The position numbers and the translations under genes were made by a program. Below the pieces are notes generated by a model. That model was not told where the DNA came from and did not search any database. It worked only from the letters and a program-made list of their open reading frames with translations. From Zelonia costaricensis (lineage: Eukaryota; Euglenozoa; Kinetoplastea; Trypanosomatida; Trypanosomatidae): a stretch of DNA of 26,598 nt. Position 1 is the stretch's first letter. The number at the start of each line of letters is the position of its first letter. The stretch spans positions 1 through 26,598 of the forward strand of contig JASAOO010003171.1 in assembly GCA_030849075.1 (NCBI GenBank), in the 5' to 3' direction. Positions 9,851 to 17,768 of the stretch are shown piece by piece.

Positions 9851-9880
9851 CTACGGAAGGGGGGAGGGTGTGGAAGGCGC
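9851..9880 (-). promoter_or_regulatory. Proximal trans-splice acceptor candidate for the COQ10-like gene
   Basis: The minus strand shows a C/T-rich tract (CCTTCCACACCCTCCCCCCT, about 9877-9858) followed by CCGTAG, with AG at 9852-9851. The 5' UTR would be 44 nt, and the next ATG is the CDS start at 9806. Confidence 0.5.
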
Positions 9881-10131
9881 TACGTGGGCCAACAACAATG
9901 GCGAGGGCTGGAGACGCCTCGACAACGTGTGTGGGACTCGAGCTCGAGAGGCGTACGGGTGCAGGTCGAGTCTGAGTGAGCGGCGGTGCGTGAGGCCCCA
10001 CGCGTGCGCTCTTTGGCGGTGGGACGCGGAAAGGAGAGAAAGAGAAGACGTGTGGCTGACGGAGGGGGGTGTGGCTGACGGAGGGTTGTGCAGTGCGACG
10101 ACACGCACGCGCGGTGACTGAAATAGGCTGC

Positions 10132-10155
10132 CTGCAAGGGAGAAGACAGACTTTA
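10132..10155 (-). promoter_or_regulatory. Distal trans-splice acceptor candidate for the COQ10-like gene
   Basis: The minus strand reads GTCTGTCTTCTCCCTTGCAG with AG at 10133-10132, a very good match to an acceptor. Another C/T-rich run lies further upstream around 10200-10165. No ATG occurs on this strand between here and 9806, so use of this site gives a 325-nt 5' UTR and the same protein. Confidence 0.6.
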
Positions 10156-10254
10156 CGAGGTGTGGCACGGAGTAGGGAAACAGAGATGTGAACAGGAAAC
10201 AAAGGTGGTGGCTATTACGTTAGTTATCTAAGGTGCCGCGTTGGCAAGGTCGTC

Positions 10255-10255
<1 letters not shown>

Positions 10256-10290
<35 letters not shown>
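10256..10290. repeat. (TG)n microsatellite, longest perfect tract
   Basis: About 17 uninterrupted TG units on the plus strand, about 120 nt upstream (minus sense) of the distal COQ10 acceptor, so near the expected poly(A) region of the 939-residue protein mRNA. Confidence 0.92.
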
Positions 10291-10292
<2 letters not shown>

Positions 10293-11454
10293 CTGGGTGT
10301 GTTTGGGAGAGGGGAGGAGCTCAGCTGAGTCGTGGGAGGAGAGAGGCAAAGGCAGCCTTGGCAAGTGTTGGGGGGGCGGCGATAGACCGAAACCGGCAAC
10401 GAAACGCCGCAGCTGCGCGGTAGGTGCTGGGACAGTGTCGTGAAGGGGGGAAGGGGGAAGCGTGCGCGACGGTGTGTGCTCGTGCAGCGCGGCAGATGAT
10501 AGGGGAAGAAACAAACCCAAAGAGAATAAGGCGATGTACAATGTTATCGGTAGCGCACACACACCGTGGAAGAGCACGGCGGAAAGTTGCCTTGTGTATG
10601 TGTGAGTGTGTGTGTTTCTCCGTGAGGCGGCAGCCGATCCGGGTGCACCTTTGCTGTCGTCGCCATGTGCGGCGGGTGGACGGCGCATGACGCGAAAAAA
10701 AAAAAGCAAAAGGGAGGTTGGAGCGGTGATACGCAGGGATGCCAAAAGAGGGACATGTGCACGTCTCATGTTTACGTGGGTTGGCGTGAAGAAGGTACGG
10801 CGCTTTGCCGCCGACCTCACGCCGCTCCCACGACGCTCCCTCCAGAGTCGCAGAGTTGCTATGCTGATGTGCGGACTTGTCGGAGGGGGGCTCGAGAGGC
10901 TCGAAGAGGCAGGCGTGGAGAAGGTGGAGCGCTGAGTTACGCTGTAGTGAGCTGTAGGGCTCGGCTGCGCAGCGAATGCGTATCACTCGACTGCAGCGGG
11001 CGCAACGGAGAAGGGGGGGATGGGGCCCCTCCCACTTTCCGTTCCTTCGGTCCATCTCAGCCCTCCTTCTCCCCGACGCTCGCGCACAACAACATCGTAC
11101 AGCTTTCCGGTGTCTTGCAGCACCCGTCGTACAGTTTTCCCGGCGATGGCACTGGCTGCGTCGTTCGTTTCTTTCCCATTTGGCGCATGTCTTTCCTTGC
11201 TTTTTTTTTTCGTGTTGATGCTAGTAGCGCTACACATAGTAGGGGGGAGATGCAGGCACAAACACGCGCGAAAGGGGAGCACACAGATAGGGAAGGGGAA
11301 CAGGAACGTATGGGGGTGGGTAGATGAGGAGGAGGAACACTACATAAATTATGAAGTGGCTGCGTCGCGGCCGCGGCTTGACGAGGGAAGCAAAAGGGGG
11401 AGGGAGGGGGGGCGCGCACAGAAACACACTCTTGCACCAGCACGCGCGTGCGCA

Positions 11455-11478
11455 TGTGTGTGTGTGTGTGTGTGTGTG
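11455..11478. repeat. (TG)n microsatellite
   Basis: Twelve uninterrupted TG units on the plus strand. Confidence 0.9.
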
Positions 11479-11829
11479 AAAGGGTCGGGCGAATACAAAA
11501 TAGAAAGCAGCAGCAGCAGCGGGCACCAAAGGGACGAAGACTAGAAACTCATGCGCTCAACACGCGAGAAGAGAAGTGCAGTCGGTGTCCACAGAAGGGA
11601 AAGAGGATGGCGGCGAGGAAGAGAAGGGAGTAGAGGAAGATGGAGCATGGCAGAGTGCGCACAGGCATGGGGACGCAGGAGGAGCGTCTTCTACAGGAGA
11701 AGGCGGAAGTGCTGCCGCGGACGAGAATCGAACAACCATCGAAGAGACGGGGGGGATGCGAGTACGCTCGTTCAGCAGAGACTCAGACACACGCGCCTAC
11801 TCACACACTTAAAAGAAAAAAATGAGTCT

Positions 11830-11846
11830 ACACACACACACACACA
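11830..11846. repeat. (CA)n microsatellite
   Basis: About eight CA units on the plus strand. Confidence 0.85.
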
Positions 11847-12089
11847 TGCTCGGCCCCTTGTGCCCAAGAAAAACAAACAACGGGGAAGACGTGCTGATGA
11901 CGGTGTCTACAAGTCACTCGCCGACCTTGCCGTAGTTGTTCCGCCTCTGCTGTTACGCTGCTGCCCCCTGCCCCTTCCCCCGGGCACCCACCGCCTCGGC
12001 GTCCACGGCGTCACCCCGCACCGTGTGTCAATGCCGCACTCTAAGCGAGGGAAAGAAGATGGAGGCGACGGGAAGGAGAGCACAGCTCG

Positions 12090-12122
12090 TCACACACACA
12101 CACACGCACACACACACACACA
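12090..12122. repeat. (CA)n microsatellite
   Basis: About 16 CA units on the plus strand with one CG interruption. Confidence 0.9.
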
Positions 12123-12252
12123 AGCCGTACCAGAAAGAAAGAAAAGGGGGCAGCGGCATGAAAGTACACGCGTCGGAAAGCCGCCAATGGTTGTGGTGGT
12201 CGAGCCAGCCCTTCGGAGAGGGAGGGAGAGGGCGCAGGATTCGAGGGCGGGG

Positions 12253-12273
12253 TACACACACACACACACACAC
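12253..12273. repeat. (CA)n microsatellite
   Basis: Ten uninterrupted CA units on the plus strand. Confidence 0.88.
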
Positions 12274-12714
12274 GTACGCAGCGCCCAACGCCCGCGTTGC
12301 CACCCACCCACCCCCCCCCCGCCCACACCCCTGATCCTCCCTGCTCGTCCACCCCAACCCCCACACCCCCTTCTTTTTTCCCGCACCTCCACCAGACAAC
12401 CCACACGGACTCCACCGACGTCGCCACAAACGTAAACACAACACGGAACAAATCGCAAAAGAGAAGAAAAACAAGAAGAAGAGCATAAATCATGAAGGAG
12501 ACGAGAAGGACAGAGAGGGAAAGAGAGGGAGCGCGCAGCACAGCCGCTGCTGCATCCCGTTCTACGCTACATCGCAAAGTACCAGCTGCCACAGAGCCAG
12601 AGGGGGAAGGGGGAGAGAGAGACGAGGGAGGGGAGTGGGAAGGGGCGCAGATGACGCAGGACGCAGCCAGCCACATAGCGAATCAAACCGCCAGTACGCA
12701 GAGAACGTGTGGGT

Positions 12715-12739
12715 CTGTGTGTGTGTGTGTGTGTGTGTG
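12715..12739. repeat. (TG)n microsatellite
   Basis: Twelve TG units on the plus strand, opposite in orientation to its neighbours at 12253 and 13405. Confidence 0.9.
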
Positions 12740-13404
12740 GGTATGTGTTGCACCCACGACGCGCTTGATGTGCAGGCGAACCGTTGTACTGTGCACCTAC
12801 GCCGACACGCGCTCTGCACTGCCTCGGTTCGTGTCTCGTGACCGCGCCGCCTCCCCTGCGTCCCTCGCGCCACCGCGCTGCTTTCGCGTCGGCCGTAGCC
12901 ACCGCAACGACATTGTCAGGGGAGGGAGCATCGAGCTGCAGAGCGCACAAGGAGTTGGCCACATGCAGCACCGACTTCATGGTGCCCGTCCCACCCACGA
13001 TCCAGCCCCCCCCCCCCGCACACACACATGTCATGCACTTCTTGAACTCCGTCGACACCGTCCGCCCACCCCGCGAGTGGGACAGCGAGAAAACAAGGAG
13101 CCGAGAGCTGCGTAAAGCAGAAGCTCCGTTTACATCAGAGACCACCTCGACACGACACTCACCACGCATCACGGCGCACCTCCTCCAAAGCAGGAGGCAA
13201 ACATGACGCACACGCACGTACATACGCGTACACACACGCATTAACGCACGGGACACCCAAAGCCGCGCGCACCGAGAAAGGAGAAGCAGAGGTCGAGAAG
13301 CGAGAGTTTCCAAAGAGTGTTTCAGCTGAAGAACGGAGTTCTCAGAGCGAGAGATGAGGCGTGCGGCCAGCGCCGACGGCGTGCAGCCAAGACGAGAGGA
13401 GAGA

Positions 13405-13432
13405 GACACACACACAGACACACACACACATA
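13405..13432. repeat. (CA)n microsatellite, imperfect
   Basis: CA repeat on the plus strand with one GA interruption, about 170 nt past the stop codon of the 939-residue protein gene. Confidence 0.85.
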
Positions 13433-13601
13433 CGTTGGACAAGACGCCGAAGACGGGCAAGACACAAGGAGATCAAGAGACGCCCCACACTGGTGACGGG
13501 CACACACGGAGCACGAGCACTGCCCGTCCCACGCACGCGTGCACGTGCTTGGCAGAGGCCGCGGCATACCCCCTTCGCTCCTCGTCTACCTCTGTCCCCG
13601 C

Positions 13602-16421
13602 TTAGCCGCGATTGGCCGCGGATGCCGAGGATACGGCGGAGCGCAACTGATGCAACTCCTCCGCCTCGATCGAGCGCAGCACCAGCTCTCGCTGCTTCGA
13701 CTGCTGCCGCAGGAACTGCGCCTCGGCGAAGCGCTCCGCCGCCTGCACCAGCCGCTGCTGCTGTGCCCACTGAAGCTCCTCCTGCACACCAATCCGCAGC
13801 TGTGTCGCGGCGTCCACCTCGGCCTGCGTGTGGTCTGCGCGGCGCGAGGCCAGATCGCGCTTCTCGTGCCGCTCCTGCTCCGCCTGATGCCAGTGCCCCT
13901 CGAAGGCCTTGTCCCGCGCCTCCTGCATCCGCCGTGGCACGTCTTCGCGCTGCCGCTGCGTCGACTCGCGGTTGAACCGCAGCTGGGCGTCGCTGAGCTC
14001 CGCCTTCCAGGCCCGCCGGTGTGCCGCGTCGGCCCCGTTGGCCGGGATCGTGTTGGGCGACGGGAACTCCTGCGTCCACAGCTTGACCTCGTTGAAGAAG
14101 TTCGTGGAGGTGGGGCCCACCACCTGCGAGGGCGGCAGCGCGGGGGTGATAGGGCGGCCGGGCGTGGCGGTGCGGGCCGGCGTGATGGGCCGCGCCGACC
14201 CGGCAGCGGCCGCCGCTGCGCGCGGCAGCATAGGCAGCGGCGCGGCGGTGGCGGCCATGCCGAGCCGCTGCGACGGGCCGGCCCCACTCGCCGCCGCCAC
14301 CCCGGCCGCCGTGGAGGGCACGGAGGTGGTGGTGGTCGCCGCGAGCTGCAGCGGGCTGCCCACGCGGTCGTGTGGCGAGGCCAGCCGGCTGGTGGTCCCC
14401 GACGCGCCCCCAAGCCGCGGCCCCGGCGAACCCTGGCGGCTGCCCGGGCGGGCCGCCACCACGCGTGTGCGCAGGTCCTGCTGCCGCGCCGCCGCCGCTG
14501 CCGCCACCTGCGCCAGGCCGGCCGAGTAGGCTTCGCGTTCATGCATCTTCTCAGCCCTGTTCCACGCGTCGATGGCGCGCTGGTCAGCCTCCTGGAGCGC
14601 GTGCCGCTCCGCCTCGCGCGCCCGCGACACGCGCGGCCGGCCCTCCATCCAGGTCGCCATGTACGCCGTGGAGCGGGCGTGGCTGTCCGCCACCTGCGCC
14701 GCGAGGTCGCGCCGCTGCTTCTCCGCCGCCTCGGTGCGCTGAGCCTCACGGTCGAGCCGAGTCTGTTGCGTGTTCACGCGATGCTGCTGCACCGCGCGGT
14801 GGTGGTCCTTGACGGCGCGCTGCGGGTTGGCGAGGTAGCCGGCGGCGGCCTTGCTGCGGTACGGGCCAGGGAAGGTGCGGCACTTGTCGGCGCCGCTGAG
14901 CACCGCCTCGGCGTAGCCCGTCAGCGTCGACGCATCGGGGTACGTCATGCGCAGGTAGCTGTCCGGCAAGTCCACCGCCTCCCCGCGCAGCTTGCGAACC
15001 CGCTGCAACAGCACCTCACCCTCGTACGCGGCCTGCTCGCTGGTGCGGGAGTGCGTGCGGGCCGCTCGCTCGGCCTGCAGTGCCCGTAGCCGGCGGTGCT
15101 CCATCAGCTGCTGTTCCTCGGTCGAGTACAGCAGCGGGGTGAGAAGGTTCGTCATCGACGGCGACCCGTCATCCAGGTCGGCCCCGGTCGCGCCGCTGCC
15201 CTGGTCAGCGCCGCCGCCGCCGATGCGGGAGAGGCGGTAGTACGAGGACCCCTCAAGGTTCTCGCGGCGCCACCGCCGGTAGTTAGCGCGCCGCTTCTCC
15301 CACGCTGTCACGCCGTCCACGGCGGGGGATGTGTAGCAGGCCGGCGTGTAGTACTGCGGCACGCCACCGCTGCCACCTCCCGCCGCGCCGTCCGCACCCC
15401 CGCCCCCAGCGGACGGGGTGAGAGAGTGCGAGTCAGACAGGGAGATGCGCCGCTGCCCCGCGTTCGTTGCGGTCTCGCCGCGCCCGCGGCGGCCGTAGCG
15501 GTGTCGGCCGTCGCGTGTGGTGTGCGCGGCGCCCTTGGACGGGGCGCGCGGGCCGCTACCGGCGGGGTGTGTCACCGGCTTGGCCCGCGCTGCGAACAGG
15601 CCGACGGTGCCGATGCCGAACGTCGCCGCGTCCTCGCTATGGAAGAAGAAGTTCTCGTAGCTCACCCCACCCGCGCCACCGAAGTTGTCGCGGCGGGCGC
15701 TGCCGCGGCCGGGGCGGTTTGACGTTGTCGAGGACCCGTGCCGCGCGCCGCCGCCGCCGGTGCGGCTGCTCGTGCCCGCTGCCGTGCAGCCTGCGAGGGC
15801 GGGGGTGCCGGCGGAGGTGGCAGTGGCAGTGGTGGTGGTGGTGCTCGTCTGCGGCAGCGCGGAGGCAGGCGTGGCGCCCGACACGGAGGGCATCACGGCA
15901 GGCGTGGCGAAGCGGAGGGGGCTGAGCTGCTCCGCAGCGGTGGTGGTGCTGGTGCTGGTGCCCGCCGTCGCCTCCCTGGCTGGCGCCGGCGGCGTCGGCT
16001 GGGGGGCGCCGGGCTGGCCGTCATCGGGCACGTTCGCCGTATCCTCGGGCACGGCCACCGCGGACGGCGCGTCTGGAACGCGTGCCGCAGCGTGTGGGGA
16101 CGGCGTGGGCTGTCGCAGCAGCGCCTCCCCGGGTGGCGAGGAGGCGGGGGACTCTAACAAGCTGCCGCGGGTGGGGCCGACGGCCGACGCGCCGACCCGC
16201 GTCGTGGCGATCGACGGTGCGTCGGCGTCGTCGAGCAGCGCATGCGACGCGCGTTCGTGCAGGACGGCCGCGCCCGGGAGCGCCAACGCTTCTTCCCCGG
16301 GGAGGAAGGAAGCGGGGAGGGCGGCGTCGGCCCCTGGCGTCACATCCCCCGCAGGCGCTGCCACCGCAGCGGCATCAGACAGTGCCGCCGCCGCAACCCC
16401 CTCCGGCGGCTGCGCGGACAT
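13602..16421 (-). CDS. Conserved-type hypothetical protein with helical coiled-coil-like segments
   Basis: The product is 939 residues long, starting at the ATG at 16421 and ending with TAA. That ATG is the first one after the strong acceptor-like site at 16606-16607. I recognise no enzyme family. Residues 1-245 are disordered (Ala/Pro/Thr/Ser, with Thr runs near 155-202). An ordered-looking aromatic patch, YENFFFHSEDAATFGIG, lies at 255-271, followed by another linker. Residues 373-396 contain WEKRRANYRRWRREN. Charged helices rich in Glu, Arg, Gln and Ala cover about 433-480 and 530-655. A Pro/Ser/Thr/Ala linker spans 656-770. FFNEVKLWTQEFPSPN follows at 775-790, then a long Arg/Glu/Gln helix from 800 to 925. 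Alternation of compact patches and long charged helices is common in cytoskeletal, basal-body or axonemal proteins of trypanosomatids, but that is inference only; no defining motif is visible. The transcript would carry a (CA)n-rich 5' UTR. Confidence 0.88.
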   Translation of the reverse strand: MSAQPPEGVAAAALSDAAAVAAPAGDVTPGADAALPASFLPGEEALALPGAAVLHERASHALLDDADAPSIATTRVGASAVGPTRGSLLESPASSPPGEALLRQPTPSPHAAARVPDAPSAVAVPEDTANVPDDGQPGAPQPTPPAPAREATAGTSTSTTTAAEQLSPLRFATPAVMPSVSGATPASALPQTSTTTTTATATSAGTPALAGCTAAGTSSRTGGGGARHGSSTTSNRPGRGSARRDNFGGAGGVSYENFFFHSEDAATFGIGTVGLFAARAKPVTHPAGSGPRAPSKGAAHTTRDGRHRYGRRGRGETATNAGQRRISLSDSHSLTPSAGGGGADGAAGGGSGGVPQYYTPACYTSPAVDGVTAWEKRRANYRRWRRENLEGSSYYRLSRIGGGGADQGSGATGADLDDGSPSMTNLLTPLLYSTEEQQLMEHRRLRALQAERAARTHSRTSEQAAYEGEVLLQRVRKLRGEAVDLPDSYLRMTYPDASTLTGYAEAVLSGADKCRTFPGPYRSKAAAGYLANPQRAVKDHHRAVQQHRVNTQQTRLDREAQRTEAAEKQRRDLAAQVADSHARSTAYMATWMEGRPRVSRAREAERHALQEADQRAIDAWNRAEKMHEREAYSAGLAQVAAAAAARQQDLRTRVVAARPGSRQGSPGPRLGGASGTTSRLASPHDRVGSPLQLAATTTTSVPSTAAGVAAASGAGPSQRLGMAATAAPLPMLPRAAAAAAGSARPITPARTATPGRPITPALPPSQVVGPTSTNFFNEVKLWTQEFPSPNTIPANGADAAHRRAWKAELSDAQLRFNRESTQRQREDVPRRMQEARDKAFEGHWHQAEQERHEKRDLASRRADHTQAEVDAATQLRIGVQEELQWAQQQRLVQAAERFAEAQFLRQQSKQRELVLRSIEAEELHQLRSAVSSASAANRG

Positions 16422-16570
16422 GAGCTGCGGCTCCGCAAAGGGGGGTCACCGCCGCGGGCGAACTCTCAGTGCCGGGCTCGGGGATGCGGGCGCCGGCTGT
16501 TTGCACTTGACGCCACCGCGAAGGTGTTTCTCTTTGTTTTACGTCGTGTGTAAACGTGTAAATGTGTAAA

Positions 16571-16602
<32 letters not shown>
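16571..16602. repeat. (TG)n microsatellite at the mRNA 5' end
   Basis: TG repeat on the plus strand with CG changes at its left end. On the minus strand it becomes a CA repeat starting a few nt after the acceptor-like AG of the 939-residue protein gene. Confidence 0.9.
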
Positions 16603-16605
16603 GCT

Positions 16606-16632
16606 CTGAGTAAGAAAGAAGGACGGACACTG
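16606..16632 (-). promoter_or_regulatory. Trans-splice acceptor candidate for the 939-residue protein gene
   Basis: The minus strand shows GTCCGTCCTTCTTTCTTACT followed by CAG, with AG at 16607-16606. There is no ATG between it and 16421. The 5' UTR would be about 184 nt and would begin almost at once with the (CA)n run at 16602-16571. Confidence 0.65.
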
Positions 16633-17350
16633 GACGCCTTTTCACAACACACCAGGGCAGGGAGAACCGCGGCGGGCGGGTGGGGGGGGGGGAGGGGCGC
16701 AATCGAGGGAGGGGGGAGGGAGGGAGGAAAGGTCTAAGAGGCGGTGTACACGCCAATAGAGGATAGAGTGGAAGACAAAGGTGGCGGAGCTGGGCTCCAG
16801 TTGCAGGGTCGCCGAGCTGCATAGGCAGCAGGTTGTCAGGGAGTGACCCAGAAGGCACCGGGAGGGCAGGGATGGACAGAGGGAGGAAGGGAGTGTGATG
16901 AAGAGCAAGGTGGCACGTGTTTCACGACCGTGCGCAGCGGAGGACATGGGCAATACAGCGGTGGCAACCAGGGGGCATAGCGCTTGAGCTGCACGCCCCC
17001 ACACAGAGGGCGATCCGCTTTCACTGTGGCATGACGGCGCGCACACACACAAAGGCATCTCTCGCCTGCAGCGCATGCCACACCTCCACCCCACCCCACT
17101 GTCCCACCGGAGAATCGCAGAGACGTCATGCCACGTGAAGCAGGGCGGGCGCGACGCTGGAGACTCGCACAGAGGAGCTGCACCGGGAGGAGGAGCGTGG
17201 GAGTGACCGCAGCGCGCGCGCGCTCTCCCCATACCTGCCCGCGCCCCTCACAATTCTGATTTGTTTCAGTTTTCCTTTTTTTCTCCCGCATCAAGAGACA
17301 CTGCGAGGTACGACTCTCCCCACACACACACCTCTACTTCTTTGCGCCGC

Positions 17351-17379
17351 TACACACACACACACACACACACACACAG
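17351..17379. repeat. (CA)n microsatellite
   Basis: About 14 uninterrupted CA units on the plus strand, in the expected 3' UTR of the 2568-residue protein gene. Confidence 0.9.
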
Positions 17380-17768
17380 GCCATCACGCCATCACCAGCG
17401 ACTACACCAAGAGGGAAGCAAAAAAAGGAAGCCGAGCGGAGGAGGAGGAGGAGTGATGCGTCAGGAGGGGCAGCAGCGGCTCTTCTTCTTCTCCAGCGGA
17501 GCTCGGCCCAGGAAGAGAAAACGCACAAAGGACGCGCGGGAACAAAAGAGCGCACGACTGGTGCAGGCGGGTGCCATCGAGTGCGTTGGCGCGTGTACTC
17601 TGGCGGTGCTCAGATCGGCAGCTGCGCCAGACTACCCCAAAACAGGCCGTAGAAAGGGCATGTCAAGTGCGTGTGCTCTGCACGCCACCGCATGCGTGTC
17701 GGCGCTCCCAGCATCCTCAGCCGCCTCACCGTCCGTGCCGCTCCGCAACCCCACACTACGCGACCACC

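Larger units (their letters stand above)
9807..13601. other. Spacer: 5' UTR of the COQ10-like gene and long microsatellite-rich 3' UTR of the 939-residue protein gene
   Basis: About 3.8 kb with the densest set of CA and TG microsatellites in the window, a C12 run at 13006-13017 followed by a short CA run, and two acceptor candidates near the COQ10-like gene. ATG-started ORFs exist on the minus strand (11055-10321, 244 codons; 12676-12041, 211 codons) and on the plus strand (11146-11544, 132 codons). None has both a good acceptor and non-noise composition. An imperfect direct repeat of about 17 nt lies at 11096-11112 and 11128-11145. Confidence 0.7.
16422..17768. other. Spacer: 3' UTR of the 2568-residue protein gene and 5' UTR of the 939-residue protein gene
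   Basis: About 1.35 kb. The part at about 16740-17240 is unusually free of simple repeats. The rest holds (TG)n at 16571-16602, (CA)n at 17351-17379, a short CA run at 17321-17331 and GGA repeats near 17430-17455. No ORF here looks like a gene. Confidence 0.7.

Noticed and set aside
9937..9948. Palindrome CTCGAGCTCGAG
   Set aside because: Only 12 bp, no flanking structure; within chance expectation in GC-rich sequence.
9807..10202. N-terminal extension of the COQ10-like protein to 635 residues
   Set aside because: This part contains no ATG and includes a pyrimidine tract plus AG that would be the splice acceptor, so it is 5' UTR and spacer.
11719..11745. GTTCGATTC on the minus strand, like a tRNA box B
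   Set aside because: The five flanking base pairs needed for the T-stem do not match beyond the first pair, and no matching box A fold is visible upstream.
11551..12435. A 294-codon plus-strand frame
   Set aside because: Thr/His runs come from CA repeats and the rest is His/Arg/Pro noise; it is antisense to the transcription unit.
12041..12676. A 211-codon minus ORF with a hydrophobic stretch
   Set aside because: The hydrophobic part comes from A-rich plus-strand sequence and the rest translates CA/TG repeats; no pyrimidine tract precedes the ATG.
13539..15089. A 516-codon plus-strand frame antisense to the 939-residue protein gene
   Set aside because: Shadow of a GC-rich gene; Leu/Arg/Gly-rich and no acceptor-like site ahead of it.
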